Assembly (NCBI GenBank): GCA_023101885.1
Contig: JALPQD010000242.1
Location: 2,595,277-2,659,276, forward strand
Reading direction: 5' to 3'
Length of the DNA stretch: 64,000 nucleotides
Origin: Typhlomys cinereus
Taxonomy: Eukaryota > Chordata > Mammalia > Rodentia > Platacanthomyidae
A model generated the notes under the pieces. The model ran no database searches. It was not told where the DNA came from and was given only the letters and a program-made list of their open reading frames with translations. Both the position numbers and the translations under genes were made by a program. Shown here piece after piece: positions 1-14,400 of the stretch (position 1 is its first letter; every line of letters begins with the position of its first letter).

Positions 1-670
1 CAAAAACAAGGCTCTTGGGCGGAAAAAAAAAAAAAAAAGAAACTTCAACTTCTATGGATTTAAGGGTGTGGCAAGGCAGATACTGATGCTTTGGAATGGA
101 TGTGGAAATCATATATACCTCCTGTGTGGAGTGATGCGAACTTCAGGAAGCCGAAGAGGTAAGTTTCAGGAAAGATGTGTCTGAGCGCGTTTGTTTAGCG
201 CTGAGTGTCGCCTGAGCCTTACATGGCAGAATCGCCTCCCTGTCTCGTCCACTCCTTCCGTGTCCTTCTCTAGTCCCTCGCTACATGTTCAAGAAAGAGT
301 CTTCAACAGTCAAGTGCAGGGACGGGAGCTCTGAGCTTTGTGCTGGCTAAGCCTGATGGATGGTGGCCGGGACGACGGGGCTCTTAGGGCTTGAGGAACA
401 CGCCTCCCCTGCTGCACGGGAGGCCTTGAGCTCTCGTGTAAATGGTTTTGAGTGAGAGGGACGCATTTAAGACGTGTAGGTGCGGAAGAACCAACCGCCA
501 CTCTTTCTGCTAGTGATCACTGTGTGCTCCGGTTTCCTAGCACTGCGCTCAGCTACACGGTTCCTTAACCCCCGAGGGCTCCTCACATCTCACTGCCTCT
601 TGACTAAGGCAACGTGATACTTCTGCTCATGAATATTTTTCAAGGGCCATAATCTGAAAGTTAATTTAAA

Positions 671-893
671 AAAAAAACTATTTTATTTAATGTGTGTGTG
701 TGTCCCTGTAGAGGACCAAGGGTGACTTCTGGAATCATCCTGGATTGCTTCTACTTCCTTCTTGCTTCATTCTGGGATTTCCCAGGCCGCTGCCGTTTCT
801 GCCTAGCATTTTTATGTGGGACCTGGGATCCGAACTCAGGACCTTCTGCTTGTGAGACAGAGGCTTAACCCCTGAGTCATCTCTCCAGCTCCC
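671..893 (-). mobile_element. tRNA-derived SINE, form B
   Basis: Right end reads as the reverse of a tRNA-type head (agctggagag, ggttaagcctctg, aggtcctgagttcg). Flanked by ctgaaagttaatttaa (654-669) and ctgaaagtcaattttaa (894-910), an imperfect TSD. Confidence 0.8.
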
Positions 894-1831
894 CTGAAAG
901 TCAATTTTAATGAGACCTTCTCCAAGTTTAGACTCCAAAACTACCAGAAGTTGTTTTTGTTTTGTTTTCGTTTTGTTTTTTTTGGCAGTAACCTTCCAAA
1001 GAAGACATTTGGAAGTGTGTGGAATGAGTCTTATACAACATGTTGATGAAACTGACTATGGTAACTGGATAAATGTGAGGCCCTTCAGGTGGGCTGGCTG
1101 TTCTCATCAATTACCCACAGAGAAAAGACCACCTACCTATGGACAAAAACATTGCTGATACAACCCTCAAAATCACGGCCACCCAGGCGAAGAGATTGCT
1201 GGGAATTGGAAAATCCTGGTAGCCTTTGGTTTCTTCTCAGTGGCTGGTCATCAATGAGAAGCCGGAGGCTGAAACAGCAGAAAAGCAAACAAGGGTAAAA
1301 ACTCTAGAAAAATTCTCTTGGTCTGCGTGTATGTGTGGAGGTTCAGTCTACTGACTTTGATCCAGACTCAATATCTGTGATCTCAAAGAACTAACCAAAT
1401 TAGGCCAATTTTTAAAGAGCATCTAAAAATGTCTTCATGTCTTTTTTTGCATTTCATACCTTTGTTAAATAATGGATATATGCCTGAAGGGATGCCATAA
1501 ATATTTTGCTTGATGAATTTTTGAAACACAAATACAGCAATATGATCGACATCCAGAGAAAGATATGGATAGCCTCGCATCCCAATTTGTGCTTCACTTC
1601 AGTCTCAAGTTTCTTTCCTTCTCCAAGAGTTAACTGCTCTTCTGAATTATGATACAGTAGATTGGTTTGCCCTGGTTCTGAACTATGGACACAGAGATGT
1701 TCTCTTTCAGGCATATTCTTCTCTTCTGTATATTGTATATATGAGGTTCATCTGTGCTATTATATATAGTTCTAGATATTAAATTTCTGTGTAGTAGGAC
1801 ATCTTGAATGTACCACACCTTTATCTACCTG

Positions 1832-2108
1832 TGATGGTTAGTACTAGCTGTCAATGTGAGCACATGTTAGAATCTCTAGTTTGACCTCTGGGATGCCTGT
1901 AAGGAACTGTCTTGATTTGTGCAGGACCACAATTAGGGCTTGGAGTCCGGCACTGTACAAGGAACAAATGAGCATGCATGTATTTGTCTGTTGCTTTCTG
2001 CTCTTGACTGTGGATGTCATGGGATTATGAACTGGAACAAACCTCTTTTTATTCTAAGTATCTTTCATCAGGTATTTTGTTATAACAACGTGTAATGACG
2101 CTAACACA
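1832..2108 (+). mobile_element. Degenerate MaLR/URR-like rodent repeat
   Basis: Starts tgatggttagt and ends acgctaacaca, with the tail typical of rodent LTR-like repeats (aactggaacaaacctctttt). No clear TSD. Class uncertain. Confidence 0.45.
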
Positions 2109-2287
2109 CTATGTCACAGCTGATTCATTTTCAGTCAGAAAAAATTGATATAGAACAAGGAAGAAGGCAATTTGTAATAGTAAAATACTATTAATATGAA
2201 AAGTAAATATTTTGCAAAAAGACACTAGAGAATTCCTTTGAAGTAAATAGTCTCTCAGAGTCATGGCAGCAGCCCCAGTCCACTCAC

Positions 2288-2427
2288 CCTGAAGCATCGC
2301 TTATTACAGACACATAATGCAGCAAACCATCCATGTATGTCTGCGGAGATTTGAAGATTGGGCTGCTGCTGTCCCGCGTGCTCAGTTCAATGTGACCATC
2401 TTCGAGTGTGACCAGCAGGCTGGTTGT
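2288..2427 (-). CDS. LAMA3: LAMA3 exon 28: LG3 (last exon in window)
   Basis: Codes for [20 protein letters not shown] then [17 protein letters not shown]. Acceptor is TTCTCAG|ACA, donor CAGG|GTGAGT. Phase 0 in, phase 2 out. The next exon (human RLLIDDQLL region) is not in bases 1-2287, so it lies beyond the window edge. Confidence 0.95.
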
Positions 2428-5400
2428 CTGAGAACATTCCAGAAGATACCCATCAGCAATGAATTTGCATTTAGGGGCCACAAAAGGGTGAATATTGAAT
2501 TTATGATCAAAGCCATGTATAGAATAGTCAGGCTCTTTTCACCCAAATGTTTTAACTTAGCCATTTTGGTTGAGAGATTTTTTTAAAAAATGTTTTGGCT
2601 CCCTACTTATGAATATAAAAATCTTCTGCAAATTATTCAACACTCACAGATTTGTCAAATTCTTTTTTTAGGTCTACTTTTTACTAAATATGTTTAATCT
2701 CTCAATCAATTATATATGACATTTGAGTCATTTCTAATTTTTTACTATTTTTACTTTCACGTTTGCTGAAGTTGTTTTCAACAGAATCCACCCTTAATTA
2801 TTTTATACTAAAGTGTTGATTCATCAGCTTTTTTGTATAAAATTACAGCAATTACCTTTTCCTTGGTTATCATGAATTTTTTACATTCTGGTCATTATTT
2901 CTAGGAGTTCCAATTTTTTATGTCTAACTGTTCTAAATATTGGAAAGATGATCTGATGCTTTCTGTCCATGAAAAACATAATTATAACGGCTGTTATGAA
3001 ATTTCATTTTTTTCTACTGAGTGTAACTTCTGTGGATTTCTTTTATTATTATTATTATTTATTCAACTGTGTGCATGTGCGTGTGTATGTGCCTGCGCGT
3101 CTGTGTGTGTGTGTGTGTGTGTGTATGTGTAGAACCACGGACGAATTCGTGAACCACCATGGACTCCTCCACCTCCTTCTGCCCCGGGATTCACAGGCTC
3201 CGCCCTACCAGGACCAGAAGCACAGGCCGCCCCTGCTTCCGCCTGGCGTCTATACGTGGGATCTGGGATCCGAACTCAGGACCTTCCGCCTGCAAGGTGG
3301 AGGCTTAACCCCTGAGCCACCTCTCCAGCCCACTTCTGTGGATTTCTATGAGAGCAGTTAACATAAAATAATTTGTACATTATCTCACTAGAATCACTGG
3401 CAGTTTTATTTTGGGTTGCTTTTTTTCTAATTGGTAGTATTTGTTGAGAGTTAAATCAAAGAATACATTACTTTATTAGCATCTTTTTAGCTAACCCACT
3501 ATGAAATCAAAAGCAATGTCTGTCCCAAAGATATTTGCAGAATAGAATATTTCTCAGGACAGGACTGAGTTAACATTTTGCTGATTCAATCTTCCATTGC
3601 TTTCCATCATTTTGTGTATTGTACTGACACGTGCTGGATAGGGTTAGAGATTAGTCTCCAGAACCCATATGAAAAAAGTTGGGCTGGTGGCACACTCGTG
3701 ACCCCAGTTCTGGGGAGGCAGAGAAGGGGAGATCCCCAGGGAGTTGGGGGCATGGCCAGCCAGCTTCACCTAATCAGTGAAACTCTGTATCAAAGCAAAC
3801 AAAAAAGCCATCCAGCAAGAGTTAGGGGCACCCCATTGAAGGCAACCCAAATGAAACCTGAAGGGCCGCTGGTGCAAAAAACACAAAACAGCAACAACAA
3901 AAGCCCCCACAAGATATCAGGAGGGAGACTGGCAGGGAAGAAGATGGGTATAGTGGGAAGAGGAGGGAAGATACAGTCATGGTAATGGTAATCATGTATG
4001 AAACAATAAAATAATTATTAAAAAATAAGCAAAACAAACAGATTAAAAAAAATCCAACATGGCTTTTATCACAAGACTCTAGTTTAACAGCTTTTTGTCT
4101 CTGGCCAGGGGGTAACATACAATGCCCACCAGGATGGAGTGAAGGGCATTGCAGGAGCAGCAAAACTGCAAAAGAAAACCAACAAACCACAATCCAGAAC
4201 TTCAGAGACTCTATATCAACCACCTAGAACTAGGCCAGCCTAATCTCTCCCCATTCTGAAGCTCAGGGAAATTTGCGGAAGAGGGGGCGGTAAGAGTGTA
4301 AGAGCAAAAGGATGGGAGGAGCAATGATATGTAAGATACTCCATACAAGTTAGGGCTGAAGCAATCATAATTGGACTTTGCATGCCCTGCGCATTGTCCA
4401 ACACACTATTGACCTCACAAAGTCTAGCATCTGCTAAAGGCACCAAGATCCTTGGAGGCAAGGGATTGGCAGCCACAGCAGTGTTTCTATATCTAAGGGG
4501 AACACGGGAAAGGGTTCAGGGAAAGGCCACTGGGTCCTTGTACGTCATCGGAGAGGAGTGCCCAGAGGAAAATCAGGCATGCACAAGAAAGGACTCTCTG
4601 GGAATTGGGGCGGGAGGCACTGGGGGATGGGAAGGGAGGGGGGTGGGGAGGGGGAGAGGGGGTATGGGGGGAGGAGGAGGAAGGGAGGGAACTGGTGTAC
4701 CTATTAAGTTTGTATGAGCTGAAATAATAATAAAAATGTATTAATAAAAAAAAATCCAACATGGACAACTTCAGACCAATGGCACTCAAGGTTGTCCTGT
4801 GACACGCATGGAAACACATACACTATACATATTTCTCCCTTCCATGTGAACATGGACAAACACATACACAGATATATAAGTACTAGGTTAAAATATCCTG
4901 CTTGGCAGCCTCTGTACATGCATACACATGAACGCATACACAAACATACACTCTCTCCACTCCCCCCTCTCCCCCCAAAATAGTTAACTTGGATGGAAGG
5001 CAATCTCTTGGATGGAAGGCAGTCTCTACTGTCTAATGGCATGTGATTCTCCAGGGTAGTTAGAAAAATAGTCTATAAAGACTGGTGAGTGAGATACCAA
5101 AAGAAGAGAGCCCTCTTCCTATGATATGGCCAGCTACCATCAGTCTTTCTATTGGCTACTACACATCCACTATGATTGGACGCACTAAAGGAATACATTG
5201 AAAACCAACAGTAGTTATTTCTACTTCTGTTTAAAAGTCCTACTCTTTTCACAAGTGGGTTTCTGAGTGCCAGATGGCCCTGAAAGCTACAGGATCACTC
5301 TAGTCAAATCTCCCTGTGGAATAGAATTTCCGCAACTCTCCCATGGGTGAAGACAGAACACAGGAATGATCTGCCATTCCCTAGTGTGAACATTCTCCAA

Positions 5401-8400
5401 GTCACTGTTGCAGAAAAGGGATCTGAGAGTCACCTTGGGAAGCTGTAATCATAAAGTAATAAGAAGGATGCAGCTTCGTGTTTTTCTTACAACACGTTAT
5501 TACTTATACATCTTCTATTTCATTTTAATGCATGTCAGTATCCCATGCTTCTTACCCGTGTCTGATGATTTAGCAATATGCCACTGGGCTGAAAGGTCTG
5601 AAAGCCAAAGGAGGCCTGGAAGTGGTTGGGTGGGGGCAAGTCCAAGTTGGTGAAACTCATTTGCCCTCCTCTGGAGAATGAGGCGCCTCGCACGAGCTGA
5701 AAGGCAAACGTGTAAATCACGGGCATTATAATGATTTCTGGGGCTGAAACACCATCTCCTGACTATATGGCGCCCCCAGCATTATTTAATGCTGTCTGTG
5801 AGGCACAGAAAGGGATCTTTGCCTTTCTACATATAAGCTTCCAAGCATCTGCAAGGTTTGGTGTGAATGTCCAGGATTCCCAATTTCTTTCAATTTTAGC
5901 AGCTAGTTCACAGCAGCATTGAGGATGACCAGAGAAAAGCCAGAAGTTGGCCTGCCGATGGTCCGGAAGCTTGGCGAGCCAGAATGCAACGGGATACAAA
6001 GTATCAAGCCCCACACTCACCTTCCAATCTTCAGAGCACTTTTTGGTTACTCCCACCGTGTCATTCAACCTGACCACCCCACTGGTTTTCTTCAGATTTT
6101 TCATGCAGCCTCGGAAGGCAGGTGTGGAGATATTAAACCTGATGAAGGAGATAGGGAAGGAGGATCGGTTATGTGGGCTCACCTGGGAACCCCAGCGGAA
6201 CCCCCTCTAGCCTAAACCTCTCATCTAAGGCCATGCACGCAGCTAGTTCACAGCAGCACTGTGGACCACCAGAGAAAAGCCAGAAGTTGGTGAGCCAATG
6301 GTCTGGAAGCTTGGGGAGCCAGAATGCAACTAGATACAAAGTATCAAGCCCTGAGTCTGTTCCCATGGGCTCCTACAGTGGAGTCTCGTGTGCTGCTGGA
6401 GTGAGTCTGATTCTCAGCTTTAAAGTACAGGCAAGGGTCGGTGCGATGGGTCAGGGGGTTAAGGCGCCTGGGCGGGAACCCTGGTGTCCACATGGTAGAA
6501 GGTAAGAACTGACTCCCAAAAGTTGTCCTCTGACCTCCACATGTGTGGCATGCATGTCTGCTCTTTTTCTGTCTTTCTCAAATTAAGTCAATAAATATTT
6601 TCAAAACATAGATAACATTGACAGAAGAGTGACCAATGTTCCCAAACCGTACAGAGACAAAAGATATACCATATCCAAAACTGCCCATCCTCTGTGCCAG
6701 AGTCGAGACACCACATACCACATGGGAAATACGTGAATAAATTGGTAAACAACATATTACATACCTTTGTATTAAAGAATTGATAAATAGCATAGGCGAA
6801 TTGAGAATGCGCTAGACTCTTTTTGATCTGTTTTTCTGTTCGTGCTGTGAACTCAGAAGAAACTAGGTATTGTATTTTGGTCTATTTGGTTATGCAAAGT
6901 GTGGTTTCATTTTGCCAATATCACTGATAGTGTTATCTGGGTTATGAGTGTCCTACCTACCCCCTCCTTACTGTGTCATGGCGGGTGGGAGGGGAGAGAA
7001 GAAGGGGTAATTGTGAGAATTAACCCAGTAATGTGTAGAAGATCTTAGGATGATGAAAGATGTGGGCATGAGCATACAGGAGTGTTTGAAGAGGCACAAG
7101 AGTCTGTGAGTGAGGTGGGCTTGAGGCAGGCGGTCTGAGTTGAGTCTGTCTGAGCAGAAAGCTCATCAAGTACTTAGAATACGTGCGACATATCCCCGTC
7201 TCACTGTGACTTCTCAAATGATCTTCATTTTCACTTTTTACGATCACACTCTGAGCACAACATGTGAGGTTCCCTGAGCCTTGGCGTGGGATACCGTTTC
7301 TGATGGACTGATTAGAGCTGAGCATTCCAGATTCACGGATATTCTGCACTCTCCTTGATGTGGTTTTCTGCCTCACTGTCTTCCATTGTAATAGGGAGCA
7401 ACTTGGTTGAGCCCTGAGAGCTTGTCTTATCTTACGGTGCTTTATTATCAATTTTTTCGAGTGAACACTAGGATATGCCCTGTTGACATCAGGCCCTTGG
7501 GTATGAGCAGGCATGGCATGCTGTTCTCCTGAGCTGTGAACAGGATCAACAGGCACGTGATTTCTGAGACTTAAACAAGTCATTTCAAGATCTGGATCTC
7601 CATTCCTAGAAGATGCCACTCCAGGGAGAGGGGAGGAAGCAAATACCACGGACTCCCCCGAGCAAAGTGCCTCCTTAGCCTTGACTCTGTGGTGGGTGCT
7701 TTGCTGCTTGGGAAGGTGTGACCTCTTGGACCCGCTTCAGGGGTCAGCTCTCCTCAAGTATCTGAACTATAGGGAACACTCAAGCTCAGGATCTCCATTA
7801 CTTGAAGATGGATGCCAAGGGCATTCCTCACGGTCTCAGTTGTAGTGTGCCCCTTATGCCAGCCTAGCTGTAGGCTAACTCCTGTTGACCCCACACACAG
7901 GGGGCAGGGAGGGATCTTGTCCTGTCTCCAATTGGGATCAAGGTAGAGGTGTTTTCACATGTTCCTTCTTGTCCTCTGGAAGCCATCTAGACATTAACTA
8001 ATGGGCACAGAGCTTTATCACTGTAACGGTATCACCATGTTCCTGACCTATCAGCAGCCTGCTCTTTCCCCACAATGAATGGGGCCATTGGGGCCTATTA
8101 ACATGTCTAAGGAGTGGTGGGGCTGTACTGGTCCCACCTATGTTGACCTTGCACCTGTAGTCTGTCTGCCACTATTGACGTCATCGCTTTGTGCAGTGTA
8201 CAGACGTCACCCTGTTTCCTGGTCTATAAAGGATTAGATTCCATAATAAACTTGACTTGGTTTTAGCTTTTCCAAGATCCCCTCTTGACTCAGCCTGATT
8301 TAATTCTTGCTGACCCACTGTGGTACCTATCGGGATTTCAAGGTAAGTGTGCAGGTCACAGAACCCCCAGGGAACTTCTTTAAGACGCTGTCCTTCTCCT

Positions 8401-11400
8401 CCCCATACCGACCCCCATAGCAACTTGAATCAGGGGACAGTAGGGCTCGCTTGACCCATCAAGGCCTCCCCAGAGGCCTTTAAGTAATGGAGATCCTGAG
8501 GAGCCAGAAAGAACTTAGCATTTTACTCTGAGAGACTGAAAGATCAGGAAAGTACATCTTTTCAGGGACTTCTATCCTTTGCATTTTCTCTGTTCTTGTG
8601 ATTTTAACTAAATTAAAGTATAAACCTGTCCTGCAAAGGGAGGCAGCCTCTTGCTTGCTTAAGATAGAGTACGGGGTGATCTTACATGGACTCGTTGTAA
8701 ATACATGCGGCTCTGCACCTCTCCAGGTACTTCTTCACCATGGCCTCATTCGACCTGTCGGAAGCATTGCTAACCCAATGGGTTCTTTGTGCTTTCTGTC
8801 CTTCTAAGTGTCCAAATGAAGGGAACTCACAGTTCTCCCAGTTTCCCCTGTTCGGATGGTCAGCCTTATTGTGAAGTATTTACAATCTGTGTTCTCTGTT
8901 GAGTACACTGTGAACTACGAGCACTACAAAGTTAACTGTTTATGGCTGGAATTAAACAAGGGCAACTGGAATTATTGGAAGGAATCATTTACCACATGAA
9001 CAGTGACCATACGGGGTGGAGGTGCATCGGTTGGTTTAGTGCTTGGCTAGCATGCACACAGCCTGGGCTTGATTCCCAGCACGGCATAAAACTGGGCAGG
9101 GGGTGCATATTTGTCCTTCCAACATTCAGAAGGTAAGGCAAGAGGATCAGAAATTCAAGGTAACCCTTGATTACACAGTAAGTTCAAGGCTTGCCTAGAA
9201 TACATGAGACCCTGCTTCAAAAACAAAAGCAAAGCACAGAAACCAAAGCCCACCGTATTCTCTTACCTTTCTCTGATTGCGATTGGAATTCCACCCAGAT
9301 AATATGTGCTGAAATCAAATATTTCCCCTTGTACTGTAATGCTTTGGGTATTCACATTTATCCACATAAGCTTTTTGGCTTTTCCAATTTTGATTGTAAT
9401 CTGAAATACATGGGAGACAAGTCGTCAAGTAATAAAAAATAAAAAAAATACACACACTGCTCAAGGTGTAATGCATTTGTCTTCCTTTGGATTCATTTGT
9501 GTGCATGGTGGAAAGACCACCCTGTAGCAGCCTTCAATGAAAATCTGATACTAAAAGTTTTAATAGAAATATTTTCATGAAATCAATCATTGTTTACATA
9601 TGCCACAAAAGCATTTCATGCCTAAATGCTCGAGTTTCAAAGGGATGCTTCAAAAGGATGCATTAGTTCATCTTGTGTTAGGTTTTCTTGTTTAATTTTA
9701 TTTTCATGGTGCTGATGTTAAAGGTTTACACATTCTTAACACTTCAAGTACATGACCCAGAGGGCCTTACCGAATGATCTCTCCCATTGTTGATGGTATC
9801 TCGAATTCCTTTCTCTTTAGGAGGCTCTGAATCCAGCTTGTATCGCACCAAGAGATTGCCGTCTTCTATATTCAGAGATATGAAGCGATCCTGAAGTATG
9901 GATAGAGCACAGGTTACCAGAGGGTCTGAATGGAGGAGACCGAAGGGCTGGAAGTCCGTCCAGTGACTGTCAAGCCATACGGGGCTCTCTGGAGCTAATA
10001 GAAAGACCCGTCCTCGGGGCTCAGGGGAAAAAGAAAGATCAAGGGCCTAACCCAGTTGCGAAGGCTGCAGCTATTACAACTCTGGTAAGGAGAATATAGG
10101 GGAGCAACAGAGGTATGTTAGACCCACAGGCAATCAATTGCTATCTGAATGGGTTCTAAACCCCTTAGTGTCAGAGAACTCATGTCTGACACCATAAATC
10201 TACCCAAATAAGAGTAGAAAGGAAGTAAATAGAAACAGATATCTTAGTGTTAACCATAAAAATTTGATAATTAAATATCATCTAAACACTCCTTTTTTAA
10301 CCCTCAGGTAAGAAAAGCATTCAGAGCTCAGCCGAGTTGCTCCCTATTACAATGGAAGATTAGCGAGGCAGAAAACAGTATCAGGCCAGAGTGCAGCGTC
10401 TCGGCGAACCTGGAATGCTCAGCCCTCCTCAGTCGATCAGAATCTTACCCCATGCCAAGGCTCAGGGAACCTTGCGGAAGAGGGGGGCGGTAAGATTGTA
10501 AGAGCCTAAAGGTGGGGCGAGGTACTTCTGCCCAACGTACTCCAGCCACAACAGAGCTGCTGTACCCAGGAAGTCACTGCTAGGGGAACGTCTACCATCA
10601 GGTCTACAGCACGACTGACTATCAACACTTCCCCAGGGACTAACGAGGATCTTAGAAAAAATTATCGCTCTCAGAGAGTGTCTCAGGGGCAGGTTCTGGA
10701 CAAGGGAAGAGGAATCTCCCCACTTAGGACTTTACCTACTAAAGAGCCATGTGAAGTTCAACAGAAATCTGACTCCCCTACCAACACGGGCACCCCAAAG
10801 GAAGTCCTGTAATACAAGTGAGCATAGGGAGAGGGGGTAGGTGGGGTAAGGCAGGACTGATAAAAGGGAGGGTAGGAGAATAGGGAGGAGGGTAGGGAGG
10901 GGTCGGGGCAAAAATATAAACCCATTAATTAATAAACTTGCAACTTAAAAAAAAAGAAAGATCTATCTCTAAGACCCCCCCCCAGAAGGCCTAAGATGGC
11001 GACTGCTGTCAGTGCCCAGCACTCAGGAGGGACACACATGCCACCCATGACCAAGGTTTACAATCTAGTCCATCTACAGCCAGCATGCAAAATGGAAACC
11101 GAGATGCTACAGATCATCACAGTCATTTAAAATGTGAGTGCTGGGGCTGGAGAGATGGCTCAAGGGTTAAGACTCTGTCTCCCAAGCTGAAGGTCCTGAG
11201 TTCTGATCCCAGGTCCCAGGTAAAAATGCCAGGCAGGAATGGTAGTGGCCTGTGCTTCCTGCCCTAATGGGTGGAGCCTGGGGAAATCCCAGAGCAAAGC
11301 AAGAAGCAATCCAGGATGATTCCTGAAGTCACCCTTGGCCCTCCACAGGGCCCTCTGATACACACACACACCACATTAAATAAATAAAATACTAAAAAAA

Positions 11401-14400
11401 AGTGAGTGCTACCTGTTGGAGAGATGTGGACTCACTTAACTCCGGAGGGTTTACAACTTATTCCCGTGTCTCGGGCACTTTGCGGTCACAACCCCTCTGC
11501 CTCCCATGTCGGTCCGGGTCACTCTGGGGTCGTGAGCAGACCTCTTTCCTTCTGTTTCCTTCTTCTTGACAATCACAGCCCCTCTTGTGGCGCCTGTCCA
11601 GCTGCCCCCAGCAAGCCCCGATGGTCACATCCTGTGTCTTCTCTGGGCCTGGGCCACCCATCTGTTTCTTTGCATGCTAGCTACTCTTACTGCCTACATG
11701 GCAATAGAGACTTCGGCTTGGAAGATCCCAGGCAGCTACTCAACTGCCCTGATTTCTTTTTTTCCATTCTATGCTCTTTTTCTCTCTCTCTCTCCTCTTG
11801 CAAAAAAAAAAAAAAAAACAAACAAAAAAACACAAAAAAACCCCCATGATTCCCAAGAGTGATTCCTGACCTTCTTCCTCTCCTAGCCAATCAAATCTTG
11901 TAAATTCTTCCTTTCCCTCTCTCCTCCATGCCCCTGATCTCAGCCACAGCTCCACAGCCTGACTTCAAAACCATCGCCCACGGGTCTACCCATGTTCCTC
12001 CCGCCATCTTAGATCACATCCAACTCGGCCTTTCAAAATTACCAACGCAGGCATGGAGCTGTCCTTTGCTCTCAGGACACAGCCCTGACTCCCTGAGCTG
12101 CTGAGAGACACTGGCCACTTATTTGCTTTACGTCTCAGCCTGGCACCAAATGCCCAGCCCAGTCAGCTATCTCTCAATGCCCCAGACCTTCCCACTGCCA
12201 GGTGAGCTTCCAGCTTGTTCCTATGGGATTTGCCTTCCACCACGACCCTTTCAAATGTCTGCCAGGTATCAGATGAAGCCTCCTTTGTTAAAAGCTGGCT
12301 GACATTATACACCCTCACTTTCCCTTTCTTTTTTTAAAAAATTATTATTTATTATTTATTCAATTGTGAGTGTATGCGTGTGTGTACCTATGTGTATGTG
12401 TGTGTGTGTAGAACCACGGAAGAATTCGGGAACCACCATGGATGGCCTCCACCTCCTCCTCCTTTACTCTGCCCCGGGATTCACAGGGATTCACAAGACC
12501 AGAAACGCAGGCTGCCCCCGCTTCCGCCCGGCATCTATACGTGGGGTCTAGGATTCGAACTCAGGACCTTCCGTCTGCAAGGCAGAGGCTTAACCCCTGA
12601 GCCACCTCTCCAGCCCCCTCACTTTTCCTTTCTGCTGCTCTTCAAAATTACAATGAATTCATAATTGACCTATTGGCAATGCCCCTTGGTGCGGTACCTG
12701 CCTTCCCCTCTAGAGGGCAGCGTCTGTTCTGTCCTGGTCATTAGCATAAGCATGCAAAGAAAAATGAGCTGTTTCCTCCTTAGTGGTCAGAGACGATGAG
12801 GGATTTCTCAGTCAGATTTGAAAACTTGGCTCTGACTCACATCACTGAGTAATATGCCTTCAACTTAACAACAGCTCGGTGGACCATTTCTTATGCAATG
12901 ACATTATGTAACTTCTCCTTCAGCACAAATACTTTTTCTGGTTCTTTATCTCAAGTATATTAGGATGTAGCACAAGTTGAACATCCTTCATCCCTCCAAA
13001 CAGCAGAAATGTGAAATGTTTCAAAACATAAAACTTTCTGTTTAAGCACTAACACAGCGTCTGGTGGTTTCATGTATATGAATTTTGTTTCATGCATAAA
13101 ATTATTTTAAAATATTGCACCAATTACTTTCTGGCTATGTGAATAACAAATATGAAACATACCTGGAGTTCGTGTTTAGACTTGGGTCCCACCCCCAATA
13201 TTTCTCATTGTGTATATGCAAATATTATAAAATCCAAAAAAAAAAAAAAATCCAAAGTTGAGACACTGCTGGTCCCAAGCATCTTGGAGAATATATTCTC
13301 TCCCTGAACAAAGAGGGACTTGGTTCAGAAAACAAGTGTCTTGTTTTGAAAATGCTGGACAGCTGCTTGGTGTTCTGTATCCTCTGGGCTGGACGGAGAC
13401 TCTCACCAACCGTCATTGCTCAGGAATGAGACTAACCCCAGAGAGAAGAGCTGTCTTCCTTCCCATCCTGCATGCAGAAGGGTCTGGTAAAATACTAAGC
13501 CCTATGCCATTCCCACTGTCTCAGACGGAGCCAAAGGCTGGAACATGTTTTTCCAGAAACACTACGTGTGGGACCCACTAGAGAGTCAGAACCAAGTACA
13601 GCATCCACTTTCACTCGACCAGCAGATGGCGCTCACGAGCCCCTAGCACCCATTTAACTAAGGAAGTTAAGAACGACCCCCTGACCCACATTATTTCAAA
13701 GTACAGAAGCTGCCATGTTGGGAAGTCAAAACTCAGGGTGATAAAGATGCAATCCCCACAGCCTGTCAAAACCCAAGTTGATGGCAAGGCAGGAAGTGGA
13801 GTTGTCTAGATTCTGGGGAGCTCCAGGAGGTAGGTCTGTTTTGAGGCCGAATGAGGTGGTTGCGAAGCATAGGATCATTTTCGAAGACTAAAACTGATAA
13901 TGAGAATTAAATTGGACAGCAAGAGATTTCTACTTTATTTTGTTAGCACGTTCTCAAATTCCTAAGCTGTTCTCCTCCATTGAAATTCATCCCCCCTTCC
14001 CCAGCAGAAAGAAAACTCAGGTGATCAGGCGAAACTGTCTACACTGTCTTAACACTCTGTCTACAACGCCCGAGTATCCCCACGTTGCTGTACACAGTGG
14101 TCAGAGTCAGTAGCGTGCTGGAGGCGGGTTACCTGGTTTTCTGCGAAGAATAGCAGCCCTCTGTCCACGGTGGTCTGGATGTTCTGCCCGAAGATCGGGA
14201 AAGGCGCGTTTGCTTGAGTGGGAATGCGGGCATAGCCGGTGCCTTCAAAATAATTTTTGTCCGACTCTTCCTTTCTCCTGTCAATATCGAGCAGAAGTTA
14301 GAACACGGCAGCGAAAGGTCACAGGGCAGGTGTGCCGTGGACAGGACGTGCTTCAAGTTTGAAAAAGGAAGCAAGGCATATGCTGGTGCCTATCACGATC

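Noticed and set aside
1..2287. Exon 29 of LAMA3 (rest of LG3)
   Set aside because: No sequence resembling the expected LG3 continuation was found; it must lie beyond base 1.
7020..7649. 209-codon open frame on minus
   Set aside because: It lies in a LINE-like 3' region that matches non-coding parts of other copies and has no recognisable domain.
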